From: Labilibaculum sp.
GTDB lineage: Bacteria; Bacteroidota; Bacteroidia; Bacteroidales; Marinifilaceae
Reading direction: 5' to 3'
Assembly (NCBI GenBank): GCA_016342745.1
Contig: JAEINT010000004.1
Coordinates: forward strand, 1-64,000
Length of the DNA: 64,000 bases
This document shows, piece by piece, positions 51,851 through 60,926 of this stretch. Position numbers and translations under genes: made by a program. The first letter of the stretch is position 1, and every line of letters begins with the position of its first letter. The notes below the pieces were generated by a model. That model was given only the letters and a program-made list of their open reading frames with translations. It made no database searches and had not been told where the DNA came from.

Positions 51851-53938
51851 TTAATTCCGAAGTAGTAGGTTTCGTTGTAGTATTTCTCCATCAATTTCCA
51901 ATTTTAAAATGTAAACACCCGAGGACATTCCTTTTAAATCGAAATTGATTAAACTATTGTAATTAAAAACGATACCAGAACGCACTTGAGCTCCTTTCGA
52001 GTCGTAAACCGTCCAATTGGTTCTTATATAAATAATCTGGCTCAAATCAACTGCAAATAAACCATCTGATGGATTTGGATAAACCTTAATCAAATCATTA
52101 TAATTCATCTGAACCATTTTTGCAAAAGAATTAGTTCCACATCTATTCTCTGCCTCTAGCGTTATGGTGTAATTTCCCGAATTCTTGTATTCGTGTTCTG
52201 GATTCTCTTCACTAGAACTGGTTCCATCTCCCAAATCCCATGAGTAAGTCTCGCCTTGCTCCGAAGAATTAATGAACTGTATTTTTTGTAAATCAACCGT
52301 AAAATCAAAGTTTGCGCTTGGAAAATCCATAGCTAAAATATCACGACTCACACTATCTAAAATCCCATTTTTCTTAACAATCAATTTTATTTCTTTCACA
52401 CCAGAACTCGTATAACTGATTTCATGAGGTCCTTCTTCTGTCGAACTTTGCGGTATAGCACCTTCTCCAAAATCCCACAAATATTCATCGGGTTCGCCTT
52501 GAGATATATTTTCCAAGCTAAGCTGACTAGAATAACAAATACTATCATTTGACGAGATAAAATTAGCTCTCAGTCCCTTGTAAGGATCCATACCATCCAG
52601 TACATTCAATCCTAAATTCAAAGGATCTAACCAAACTTTTAATTGTTGATTGGCTTCCGAAAAATTTGCCCAACTCTCGGAAAATTTTGCATAATAGTCA
52701 TTAACAGACTCCTCACAATCAGCCTCTCCACCAGTCAAATCGCCTACAATTCGATGATTTTCATCAAACAAAGGGGAACCTGATGATCCTCCTTCTGTTG
52801 TTCCAATCTCCCAATCGACAATTCTCCAATGTGTATTGATATCGAATGTATATTTTGTATCGGAATAAGAATCTGTAATGGGAGCATCAAAATCCATTGA
52901 TATTTTTTTCACATCGGCATTAGGATGATGTATACAAGTCGTATTTAAAGGTATTCTTCCACTTCTATCCCAACCTGCATAATAGGGAGAAAAAGAAGCT
53001 GGAGGCATTACTGACAATTCTAGAAGTGTAAAATCTAAATGACTGGTCGTTGCTAATAGGTCTGCTCCCGAAATTGATTGAGATTTTGAACCTGTAGTTG
53101 ATTCGCAATCTGCCGCCTCATAATTAAAATAAAAAATGGCATCCTCCGCATCTCCTTGTGAATCGATAACATGATGAGCAGTTAAAAGATATGGTTTACC
53201 ATCAAAACTAGTATTGTTAATTAATGCTCCAGAAGCGATAAAGCCATTGTACAAAATGTGACACACTGATTGCTTCTCAATTTGCCAATCATCACCTTCT
53301 GGGCAGTTTATATTTACATTACAAGAACCTGATGTTTTAACAGATGACTTCTCTCCTTTTAGTTGATTAAAAATATTCTTATAATCATGTAAAACTGCAC
53401 CAATTTCAATTTCAGCTTCAAATTCAGCACCCAAAGGCTCAATATATTCAATAATAATCTCATCTCCTTCTAATGGCTCTACAGAAAATTTTCCTGATGC
53501 TTTGTTGTTTTTTTCAGTATAAGCTCCTAAAACTTGAGCCGATTTATAATTATAGACAAACAACATTGCATTCTTAGGCAATTTGAATTTAGAAAACTCT
53601 AGACCTAATGAGAAGGCTCCAGGAGATGATATAAAGATACGCCACACCATTCTTCCATCTTCCAACTTTTCCCATGTCCCAGAATTGTTCGAATTATACG
53701 TGTTTTGGTATTGATAAGCATATTGTGCATGTTTTAAAAAGCTTTTCCCACTTACAAACACTTCATTTTTAAGCATCTTCGCTTTTTCAAATCGAGGTAA
53801 ATAAGTACGCGGAATTGTAGTCTTAAATTTTGCATCCTTGAACAAAGGACTGCCCCCGTGAGAAATTTGTGCTTTCGAAAAAAAGCAAATAAAAGATAAG
53901 CTAACAATTAGCCAGAATCTGTGTAGTTTAGAGATCAT
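51851..53938 (-). CDS. Secreted trypsin-like serine protease with PKD domains and T9SS sorting domain
   Basis: Probable extracellular endopeptidase. The chosen start at 53938 (MISKLHRFWLIVSLSFICFF) gives a standard signal peptide. An ATG 21 bp further up would add seven residues. An N-terminal beta-rich propeptide-like part precedes a chymotrypsin-fold domain. His (LLTAHHVID, about 255), Asp (LDFTLLEL, about 302) and Ser (EGGSSGSPLF, about 386) form the triad. The layout resembles lysyl endopeptidases and Gingipain-like secreted proteases. Two PKD domains follow (YLWDFGEGAIP and YSWDLGDGTSSSEENP). The C-terminal ending VYPNPSDGLF to VYILKLEIDGEIL is a type A T9SS sorting domain, so the protein is exported across the outer membrane by the type IX system. 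Single gene. Confidence 0.88.
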   Translation of the reverse strand: MISKLHRFWLIVSLSFICFFSKAQISHGGSPLFKDAKFKTTIPRTYLPRFEKAKMLKNEVFVSGKSFLKHAQYAYQYQNTYNSNNSGTWEKLEDGRMVWRIFISSPGAFSLGLEFSKFKLPKNAMLFVYNYKSAQVLGAYTEKNNKASGKFSVEPLEGDEIIIEYIEPLGAEFEAEIEIGAVLHDYKNIFNQLKGEKSSVKTSGSCNVNINCPEGDDWQIEKQSVCHILYNGFIASGALINNTSFDGKPYLLTAHHVIDSQGDAEDAIFYFNYEAADCESTTGSKSQSISGADLLATTSHLDFTLLELSVMPPASFSPYYAGWDRSGRIPLNTTCIHHPNADVKKISMDFDAPITDSYSDTKYTFDINTHWRIVDWEIGTTEGGSSGSPLFDENHRIVGDLTGGEADCEESVNDYYAKFSESWANFSEANQQLKVWLDPLNLGLNVLDGMDPYKGLRANFISSNDSICYSSQLSLENISQGEPDEYLWDFGEGAIPQSSTEEGPHEISYTSSGVKEIKLIVKKNGILDSVSRDILAMDFPSANFDFTVDLQKIQFINSSEQGETYSWDLGDGTSSSEENPEHEYKNSGNYTITLEAENRCGTNSFAKMVQMNYNDLIKVYPNPSDGLFAVDLSQIIYIRTNWTVYDSKGAQVRSGIVFNYNSLINFDLKGMSSGVYILKLEIDGEILQRNLLLRN

Positions 53939-54188
53939 GTAGGTATAAAATTCAATCAATGATTTTCAAAAATAACAATTAAGGAACGAAAGACAATCAA
54001 ATACCGTAAAACAAATCTTTTCCCCTACTAATTCATGGATATCTTAAATGCAATAATATTAATCATTATGCTAGAACATTATTCTTATTTTATAGGGAAT
54101 CTATATTACCGAACTTATTTTTAATACGCGAAATTTTATATAAATTTGAATTATTAGCATGCTATTTACCAAAACCAAAAATCACCCA

Positions 54189-54578
54189 ATGAATCAAGAA
54201 TCCTATGATTGGTCATCGAAAACAATTTTAATTGCAGAAGATGTTGAATCCAATTTTCTTTTTCTAGAAGAAGTTATTAAAAGAACTGGTGCTTCAGTAC
54301 TTTGGGCAATGAATGGCAAATTAGCTGTTGAAATGTTCGAAGATCATAAAGATAAAATTGATCTCGTTTTAATGGATATTCAAATGCCATTTATGAATGG
54401 TTTCGAAGCTACAAAAGCAATAAAAATAATAAGCCCTAACATTCCTATTATTTCTCAGACAGCTTATGCAATGGCCGAAGACAGAGTGAAAAGTTTGGCC
54501 GCGGGTTGTGATGATTACATTGCAAAACCAATCGCTAGCCAGAAACTACTAAATTTACTTGCAACCTACATTAAATAA
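54189..54578 (+). CDS. Stand-alone receiver-domain response regulator
   Basis: CheY-like single-domain receiver of about 129 residues from the ATG at 54189; an in-frame ATG ten codons upstream is possible but less typical. Acidic pair ED (TILIAEDVES), phosphoacceptor Asp63 in LVLMDIQMPFMNG, Thr/Ser and Lys in IISQTAYAM and DDYIAKPIAS. The AEDVESN start resembles receiver modules of hybrid kinases and phosphorelay proteins. It has no output domain. Its 3' end overlaps the convergent phosphatase gene by 8 bp. No kinase lies nearby, so the cognate partner is elsewhere. A link to the SpoIIE phosphatase is only suggested by position. Confidence 0.9.
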   Translation: MNQESYDWSSKTILIAEDVESNFLFLEEVIKRTGASVLWAMNGKLAVEMFEDHKDKIDLVLMDIQMPFMNGFEATKAIKIISPNIPIISQTAYAMAEDRVKSLAAGCDDYIAKPIASQKLLNLLATYIK

Positions 54579-55755
54579 ATGTTAGACTCACGTCTTTCAA
54601 AAATTTCTCTTCTAAAAGACTTACAATCTTTTTCACAACTGTTCTTCTAATTTCCAGTTCAATTGGCAAACTAGGATCTTGATGTGCAAAGTTTATTCGT
54701 GTACCTGAAATAATAGAGATCTTATCACTTTGCAATAAGTAATGAACAATTTGATCTGCAGGACCTTCACCAAGATCATAATCACTATTGTAATCTTCCA
54801 AAATACGTGCAACCTTACCAATTGTTAGAATCCCTTCCGTTACTAGGTTTATTTCTTCCATGTAAGAAGCAGGAGGTAATTCAGGATCAGTAATTTTCAT
54901 ACCCGCAGCAAATTTCAAATTGAGTTCTCGAGCCAAAATTTCAGCTGTTGTACCTCCACTTATAATTTTTTTGCCTTTAAAATGATACACTCGCATTGCC
55001 AACTCTGCATCCTTATCTTTTTCGAAAGGCGGACCTGTACAAATTAATAATTTACGAGGTTCTCTGTAATAAATAACACCTGCACTAGTGTCGTCTTTTA
55101 ATTCATCATGATCGTTTCTGGCTGCTTTCTTTACCAGCTGCATACCAAGATTACGAGCAGATATATAAGGTGTTGATTTTACGATATTGGTAACATACTT
55201 TAAAGCACTCTCATGTCCCCAACCAAATGGCAATTCTCGACTTCCCATTCCCGACTGCATAATCCCATCGGACCAAAAAAGAATCCGATCCTCTTTACGA
55301 GCAGTAAATTCACAAGTACGAAGTTCTTTTCCTTGGTTTTCTTCACTATCCAATAGAATCGTTCTCCAACCAGGATCAAAAACTTCTGCCCCACGCATCA
55401 CCACACACAATGGATTATCAAACTCTATTATTCGAGTTCTTCCATCATATTCGATATCTATAATGGTAAAAGTGGAATAGCTAACCTTTCTTACGCTACA
55501 AACCGGAAGTGTATTCATGATGATTTCGGCAATGGTTTTAACATCCTTATGCTCTGCCGTAAAATTCATCGCCATGGAAGCTGTTAAGGTCGCCAAAACA
55601 TTCGCTTTCACACCACTTCCCATCCCATCACTCAAAACTGCAATGGTCCGATTTTCCTCCTTTATTCTTTTGGAAAGAAACACATCTCCACAAATCATTT
55701 CACCATGATGAAAAACCTGCTGACAATCTATATCTATATGAAATTTTTCGTCCAT
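54571..55755 (-). CDS. SpoIIE-type PP2C phosphatase with conserved C-terminal domain (copy 1)
   Basis: Mn/Mg-dependent Ser/Thr protein phosphatase of 394 residues, cytosolic. PP2C residues about 1-230: the metal-binding Asp in ICGDVFL, SDGMGSGVKANVLATLTASM, FWSDGIMQSGMG, and the KDDTSAG Asp pair. A second domain (about 230-394) is not a known PP2C part. It begins LLICTGPPFEKDKDAEL, contains KKIISGGTTAEI, PELPP, NLVTEGILT, and ends with RINFAHQDPSLPIELEIRR. The same domain occurs in copy 2 below. The gene overlaps the stop of the hydrogenase-like gene (TAATG), so the pair is translated together. The target phosphoprotein is unknown. Confidence 0.88.
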   Translation of the reverse strand: MDEKFHIDIDCQQVFHHGEMICGDVFLSKRIKEENRTIAVLSDGMGSGVKANVLATLTASMAMNFTAEHKDVKTIAEIIMNTLPVCSVRKVSYSTFTIIDIEYDGRTRIIEFDNPLCVVMRGAEVFDPGWRTILLDSEENQGKELRTCEFTARKEDRILFWSDGIMQSGMGSRELPFGWGHESALKYVTNIVKSTPYISARNLGMQLVKKAARNDHDELKDDTSAGVIYYREPRKLLICTGPPFEKDKDAELAMRVYHFKGKKIISGGTTAEILARELNLKFAAGMKITDPELPPASYMEEINLVTEGILTIGKVARILEDYNSDYDLGEGPADQIVHYLLQSDKISIISGTRINFAHQDPSLPIELEIRRTVVKKIVSLLEEKFLKDVSLTFI

Positions 55756-57608
55756 TATTTTCCTTTCCCTTCTTCTCCCGAGGCGTGAGATTTAATAATG
55801 GAATTCAATAACTTTTCTGTTTTCGAAGCACTTTCGCCTAATAAGAAAGCAATTTGTTGCACTGTTTGAAGATTTTCCTTGATAACTGCTCTGGCCCTTC
55901 CAATCACTTCTTCTCGTCTTACCTCAGGAGCGTATAAATCCCTTATTATACCACCAACAATCTTATTTTTTTTGATTGTAAAAACTGAGACATTAAATAA
56001 TCTATTCCCAAAATGAACATCTCTATTTAAAATATCCTCTCCGTTTAATATTACAGAAGAAAATAGTTTATGAAATGGTATTAATTTGGTTAAATCGGCA
56101 TCTACTAAACCTGGAATAATTTCATTTAACATACGAGTTTCTTCTCCCAACAAATCAACGAAAGTTTTATTCGACTCTATTACTTTTAAACTTTCATCAA
56201 CAATCACAACACCTGAAGGAAGCTTTTGCAACATCGCTGAAACCGTTTCGGATGCCTCTTGGGCTAATTTCCTTTCCTCCTTAGCTACTCGTTCAGATTC
56301 TTTAAGAGCGGTTTTTGTTTTCGACAATTTATCATTAATATTTCCGAGCTCTTTTATGTAGTTGTTCATATTTTTAATGGTAAAAGACGAGCACATCTCA
56401 TAATTGGCTAAACCTTGACATTTTGCTATAGCAAACTCTCTACAAGATTCATATCCACAAGATCCACAACCTAACTGATCCTCAATCTTGCCTTTTCCCA
56501 TCTCAACCAAAACATCTAGAATTTCATCTTCTGTAGGCACTGGTAATTCACGACCATTTGATTTAAAACCTCTGCTTAAATCAAGATCTAAATATTCATT
56601 AATTTCTTTCTGCCATTTCTCTTCATCAAAAGTCTTCAGCCTCTTACGTACATATCTTATTACCTGAGATCTACGAGAAAATTTCCGCCCTCCAGGTGAA
56701 GTTCCTGGTCCCATAATACAACCCTCACAGTAAAATAAATCCAAATGTTGATTAAGGTCATGTTGAGTTTTGAATTCATTTATTGATCGAAGGAAATTAT
56801 TTCTTCCTTCGGTACTAATTATTCCTCCATTTAGCATGGATATATTAATATCAGCAGCTTGAAACAAACCATGACTTATTGGAAATAACCCTCCCAATTT
56901 AGCAAATGGCGGATCAAACTCAGAAAATTCGACCGAATTTTCTGAAACTCCATATTCCTTAAATAATTTTCGTAGTTCAACAAAACTAAGTACCGCATGA
57001 ATATTACCATCAGTACCATTAAATGCCTTCACATCATCCTTACTAGCTACGCAGGGTGAAAGGGAGACAATTTTTACATTCTTACCATATTTTTTTCGCA
57101 CAACTTTTGCCATTGCAACACCTGGAGGTACAATTGGAGCCAAGTTATCCACTAAATCAGGATGAAAATTCTCAATGTTATTTACCAAAGCAGGACACTT
57201 TGTTGAAATGTAATATTTTCCATGAAAATTCTTAAACAAATCTTTATATCGATAAGCAACAAGATCAGCACCAAATGCAGCTTCCACTACAAAATCAAAT
57301 CCCAAAGCACGAATCATTCCTACAAAATTCCTAAAATCGAGGATATCGTCGAATTCACCAGATATACTTGGATCGCAAATTGCAATCACAGGCTCATTAC
57401 CTGCTAGCAATTGTTTAACAAGATCTTCTGAGCTTCTGTATTCAATCGCATCTTGAGCGCAAACGGATACACAATTTCCACATCCAATGCACCTGTTTTT
57501 TATGATATTAGCAAAATCATCTTCAATTTTAATTGCTTTTGCAGGACAAACCCGAATGCAAGTAAAACTAAGATTACACTTGTCCTTATTGGTTACGATT
57601 AAAGGCAT
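55755..57608 (-). CDS. Ferredoxin/[FeFe]-hydrogenase-like/PAS sensor (copy 1)
   Basis: This 617-residue cytosolic protein has no signal or TM. Order: two 4Fe-4S motifs (about 8-54), where the first reads CNLSFTCIRVC with Cys at 11, 17, 21 but Ser at 14, and the second has Cys 40, 43, 46, 50. Next is the [FeFe]-hydrogenase large-subunit fold with H-cluster-type Cys138 (STKCPA), Cys186 (SPCVASK), Cys294 and Cys297 (YCEGCIMGPG). A further FeS domain follows with Cys381, 384, 389, 406 (CGSCGYESC), then a coiled coil (about 410-455) and a PAS domain (about 460-575) containing KLPSGVVIVDESLKVIE. This is the layout of sensory group C (HydS/HsfB) hydrogenases, thought to sense H2 or redox state rather than make H2. 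Confidence 0.88.
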   Translation of the reverse strand: MPLIVTNKDKCNLSFTCIRVCPAKAIKIEDDFANIIKNRCIGCGNCVSVCAQDAIEYRSSEDLVKQLLAGNEPVIAICDPSISGEFDDILDFRNFVGMIRALGFDFVVEAAFGADLVAYRYKDLFKNFHGKYYISTKCPALVNNIENFHPDLVDNLAPIVPPGVAMAKVVRKKYGKNVKIVSLSPCVASKDDVKAFNGTDGNIHAVLSFVELRKLFKEYGVSENSVEFSEFDPPFAKLGGLFPISHGLFQAADINISMLNGGIISTEGRNNFLRSINEFKTQHDLNQHLDLFYCEGCIMGPGTSPGGRKFSRRSQVIRYVRKRLKTFDEEKWQKEINEYLDLDLSRGFKSNGRELPVPTEDEILDVLVEMGKGKIEDQLGCGSCGYESCREFAIAKCQGLANYEMCSSFTIKNMNNYIKELGNINDKLSKTKTALKESERVAKEERKLAQEASETVSAMLQKLPSGVVIVDESLKVIESNKTFVDLLGEETRMLNEIIPGLVDADLTKLIPFHKLFSSVILNGEDILNRDVHFGNRLFNVSVFTIKKNKIVGGIIRDLYAPEVRREEVIGRARAVIKENLQTVQQIAFLLGESASKTEKLLNSIIKSHASGEEGKGK

Positions 57609-57641
57609 AAGAAGAATTTTTAGAATGGTAAATAGATGGCA

Positions 57642-57893
57642 TTAAACGAGTCCGAAAACGCCGTTTAAAATCTCAACAACACTCTCATGGTCTACCTCTT
57701 CGTGCAAGTCATCCCCAACCTTTAATATTGGTCCTTTCGCACAATTTCCTGTGCACAATTCTCCATGAAAGAAAACTTTATCTTTCAATTTATTTTCTTC
57801 GAGAAATGTATTAATTGCTTTTAGAGCTTTCCCGTTACCTCTTGAAAAGCAGGAGCTTCCCAAACAAATGGTAATTTCGATTTTTTCGGCCAT
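57642..57893 (-). CDS. Thioredoxin-fold [2Fe-2S] ferredoxin (NuoE/HndA-like)
   Basis: This 83-residue cytosolic electron carrier has the Cys pattern Cys10 and Cys15 in ICLGSSCFSRGNG, then Cys47 and Cys51 in LCTGNCAKGP. It belongs to the thioredoxin-like 2Fe-2S ferredoxins found as NuoE or hydrogenase subunits and in clusters with sensory hydrogenases. It lies 33 bp before copy 1 of the sensor and after copy 2 of the phosphatase, so it may carry electrons to or from either sensor. It lacks any other domain. Confidence 0.9.
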   Translation of the reverse strand: MAEKIEITICLGSSCFSRGNGKALKAINTFLEENKLKDKVFFHGELCTGNCAKGPILKVGDDLHEEVDHESVVEILNGVFGLV

Positions 57894-58016
57894 TTAGTTT
57901 TGTCTTTAGAATCATGTTTTATGAGGATCATTACAAATTCCACTTCATCAACAAAACCATCCACCTCTTAGGAATTTTTAAAACAATACCCCATGCCACT
58001 TTAGGTTATTTACATT

Positions 58017-59204
58017 TTAAATATAGCTAAGATCTACTTCTTTTAAAAACTTTTCCTCTAGTAGTGTAACAATATTCTTGACAACCGTTCTGCGAATCTC
58101 TAACTCCATTGGTAAATTAGGATCTTGATGTGCAACATTAATCTTCGTTCCATTAACAATAAATATCTTATCACTTTCCAACAAAACTCGAACCAACTGA
58201 TCCGCAGGACCATGACGCAACGAGGAAAGATCCTTATAACTTTTAAGTAATCGCTGCACTTTTCCAAGAGTCAAAATCCCTTCAGTTACCAAATCGATAC
58301 CTTCAATATGTGATATGGGTGGTAATTCAGAATCGGTAATTGTTAATTCAATCTCAACTGGTTTATCAAATTCACGGGATATAATACCTGCTGTTGTACC
58401 ACCACAAACTACTTTTTTTCCTCCAAATTCTTTTACCTGCTTTGCCAATTGAGCGTCTTTTGTACGTTCATAAGGAGGTCCAGTGCAGATTAATAAATTT
58501 CTCGGCTCACGAAAATAAAGAACCCCACAGGAGGTATCGTCCTTTGGTTTATTTGCGTAATTAGCGCAAGCTCTGTCTACTACCGAAGCACCAAGTTGCC
58601 TAGCTGAAATATAAGGTTGCCTACGAATTAATGATTTCACAAACTGATCTACATTCTCCATTCCCCAACCAAAAGGCAATCGCTGCGTTCCCATTCCAGA
58701 ATTACTTACTCCATCAGAACAAAATATGATTCGATCTTCTTTTTCTGCCTTAAATCGATAGGAATACAACACCTTACCAAGATTGTTATCACCATTTAAT
58801 TTTAGTTCCTCACATTCAGGTGTAAAACTCTCTAAACCTCTTACAATTAAACAATCTGGACTATCATATCGAATAATTCGAGTTTCTCCGTCGCACTCAA
58901 TTTCAACAATTGTGAAAGTAGAATAGCTAGCCTTTCGCTTACTACAAACTGGTAAAGTTTTCATTATTACCTCTGCAGCTTTGCGAATATCCTTATTCAC
59001 TTTCATATAATTCAGAATCATAGAAGCTGTTAAAGTTCCAAGGACATTGGCTTTTACACCACTACCTAAGCCATCGGATAATACCAAAATTGTACGGCCT
59101 TCCTCTTTAATTTTTCGAGACATAAAAACATCTCCACAAATTGCCTGACCATCAAAATTCTTTTGTTGGCACTCAACTTCTATGTAATAATCGGATTTTA
59201 CCAT
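58017..59204 (-). CDS. SpoIIE-type PP2C phosphatase with conserved C-terminal domain (copy 2)
   Basis: Paralogue of copy 1, 395 residues, about the same length and order. PP2C motifs: ICGDVFM, SDGLGSGVKANVLGTLTASM, FCSDGVSNSGMG, KDDTSCG. The C-terminal domain (about 230-395) has LLICTGPPYERTKDAQL, GGKKVVCGGTTAGI, ELPPIS, LVTEGILTLGKV and INVAHQDPNLPMELEIRR. The two copies match in the C-terminal domain as closely as in the catalytic domain, so the domain is under constraint. The gene begins 3 bp after its partner sensor stops. About 120 bp separate its end from the ferredoxin start, with no hairpin terminator, so all five genes may be one transcript. Confidence 0.88.
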   Translation of the reverse strand: MVKSDYYIEVECQQKNFDGQAICGDVFMSRKIKEEGRTILVLSDGLGSGVKANVLGTLTASMILNYMKVNKDIRKAAEVIMKTLPVCSKRKASYSTFTIVEIECDGETRIIRYDSPDCLIVRGLESFTPECEELKLNGDNNLGKVLYSYRFKAEKEDRIIFCSDGVSNSGMGTQRLPFGWGMENVDQFVKSLIRRQPYISARQLGASVVDRACANYANKPKDDTSCGVLYFREPRNLLICTGPPYERTKDAQLAKQVKEFGGKKVVCGGTTAGIISREFDKPVEIELTITDSELPPISHIEGIDLVTEGILTLGKVQRLLKSYKDLSSLRHGPADQLVRVLLESDKIFIVNGTKINVAHQDPNLPMELEIRRTVVKNIVTLLEEKFLKEVDLSYI

Positions 59205-59207
59205 AGG

Positions 59208-60926
59208 TTATTTCTCCTTCGCTAATGTATAAAACTCAACGATTGAGTTCAGCATTTCTTCCGTTTCTGAAGCATTTTCACCTAAAAGATAGGCGATTTT
59301 TTGAACCGTTTCTAAATTCTTCTGATTAACTGATTTTGCTCTTGAAATTACTTCTTCACGTTGAATGTATGGCTGTGACATATCGCGAAGAATCGCACCG
59401 ACTAATTTGTTTTTATGAATACTAAAAATAGTAATGTGAAACATTTTATTACCAAAACGAATGTCTCGCTCTAGATTATCAACACCAGTAGATAGTGCAG
59501 ATGAAAATAATTTATGAAAGGGAGCAATTTTATGCAAGTCTGCATCAACTAAAGCTGGCACTGTATCGTACAATTGTTCTATTTCTTCACCCATCATTCT
59601 GGCAAAGCTTAGGTTTGCTTCCCTAATTTTTAATTGATCATCAACAATTACTACACCAGAAGGAATTTTGCGCAACAATGCTGTTGATTTCTCGTGTGCA
59701 ATTTTGCGCATATAGGACACGCACATATTTGGCTCAGATCGATCTTCAAGTAAGGCACCTGCAAATTCACGACAACTGTTGTAACCGCAACCACCACAAT
59801 TAATTTCATCTTTATCGGAATATTTACCGACCATGGTTAAGGCCTCTTTTATACTATTTTCCGAATGCTCAACAATTTCAATTGCTTCTATCGAATCAAA
59901 ATCTCTAGTAATTGGGAAATCTACATTTAATGTAATTCCCGCTTCATTACCTACCTTGTTTATTACTTCCAAACGCTTTATAGCTGTTGAGTAATTTTTA
60001 TCTGTACCTGGCCCATTAACACATCCACCATCACAAGCTAAAAGTTCCAAAAACATTACCCCAGGTTTTTTATATTTCTCCAGGTCTGTTAAAACATTTT
60101 GTATGTTGTTAATCCCTGAGAATGTCATATATACAGCATCGGTCGCGGTGGTGTTTTTTTTAACACCCATAATCATACCACCATCTATAGGATATAAAAT
60201 CCCCTTTCCAGCTTTACCTGGAACAAAAATATCATGCTTCTTTTCTTCTGGGAATAAATATGGATCAATATTTTCTTCTTCAAACCATTTTTTTAGATCC
60301 AAAAAAGTTAGTGATGCATCTAACAAATCAGGAAATTCATCACTTTCGGATTTCTTTGCAATGCAGGGACCGATAAAAACAACATGATTATCTTCTCCAT
60401 ATTCTTTCTTAAGAAACTTTGCATGAGTCAGTAGAGGTGATAAAAAAGGAGTAATATTATTCTTGTATTGTGGATAATGCTTACAAATCATCTCCACCAC
60501 AGAAGGGCAAGCTGAAGATATGTAAATACCCTGTTTTTGATCTTCAATAAAACTGGAAACCTGCTTTGAAACTTCTTGAGCACCTAAAGCAGTTTCCGAG
60601 ACCGCAAAAAAACCAAGAGATTTTAAAGCTGAAACCATCTGATCATCAGATAAATTAGGGAATTCGGTAACAAAAGATGGTGCCAAAGATACAATTACTT
60701 GTTTCTTTCTTTTGAGCAGAGCTTTAACGCTTTTTAAATCATCACGAACTTTCTTTGCATTTACAGGACAAATTAAAGTACAAGTTCCACAATAAATACA
60801 GTCGTTATGAAGAATTTGTGCCGAGTTATTCACCACCTTAATGGCTTTTAATTTACACTCTCTAATGCACTTGTAACAATCCTGACAATCATTCAATTCG
60901 GTGTACACCGGCTTAAAAACATCCAT
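59208..60926 (-). CDS. Ferredoxin/[FeFe]-hydrogenase-like/PAS sensor (copy 2)
   Basis: This 572-residue cytosolic iron-sulfur protein has two intact 4Fe-4S motifs (Cys14, 17, 20, 24 and Cys43, 46, 49, 53). Its hydrogenase-like fold has H-cluster-type Cys140 (ISSACPS), Cys188 (GPCIAKK), Cys298 and Cys302 (ACDGGCVNGPG), closer to active enzymes than copy 1. Then an FeS domain (Cys377, 380, 385, 402: CGGCGYNSC) and a PAS domain (about 415-530: KIPSGVVIVDDQLKIREANLSFARMMG) follow. A C-terminal helix (REEVISRAKSVNQKNLETVQ, KIAYLLGENASETE) is shared with copy 1. It has GAGGGAG 7 nt before the ATG. It is first in the cluster, with a 415-bp upstream region. Confidence 0.88.
   Translation of the reverse strand: MDVFKPVYTELNDCQDCYKCIRECKLKAIKVVNNSAQILHNDCIYCGTCTLICPVNAKKVRDDLKSVKALLKRKKQVIVSLAPSFVTEFPNLSDDQMVSALKSLGFFAVSETALGAQEVSKQVSSFIEDQKQGIYISSACPSVVEMICKHYPQYKNNITPFLSPLLTHAKFLKKEYGEDNHVVFIGPCIAKKSESDEFPDLLDASLTFLDLKKWFEEENIDPYLFPEEKKHDIFVPGKAGKGILYPIDGGMIMGVKKNTTATDAVYMTFSGINNIQNVLTDLEKYKKPGVMFLELLACDGGCVNGPGTDKNYSTAIKRLEVINKVGNEAGITLNVDFPITRDFDSIEAIEIVEHSENSIKEALTMVGKYSDKDEINCGGCGYNSCREFAGALLEDRSEPNMCVSYMRKIAHEKSTALLRKIPSGVVIVDDQLKIREANLSFARMMGEEIEQLYDTVPALVDADLHKIAPFHKLFSSALSTGVDNLERDIRFGNKMFHITIFSIHKNKLVGAILRDMSQPYIQREEVISRAKSVNQKNLETVQKIAYLLGENASETEEMLNSIVEFYTLAKEK

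Noticed and set aside
55755-60926. Catalytic H2-producing hydrogenase operon
   Set aside because: Both proteins end in PAS domains, pair with phosphatases, have modified L1-L3 motifs, and no maturation genes (hydEFG) or diaphorase subunits are present.
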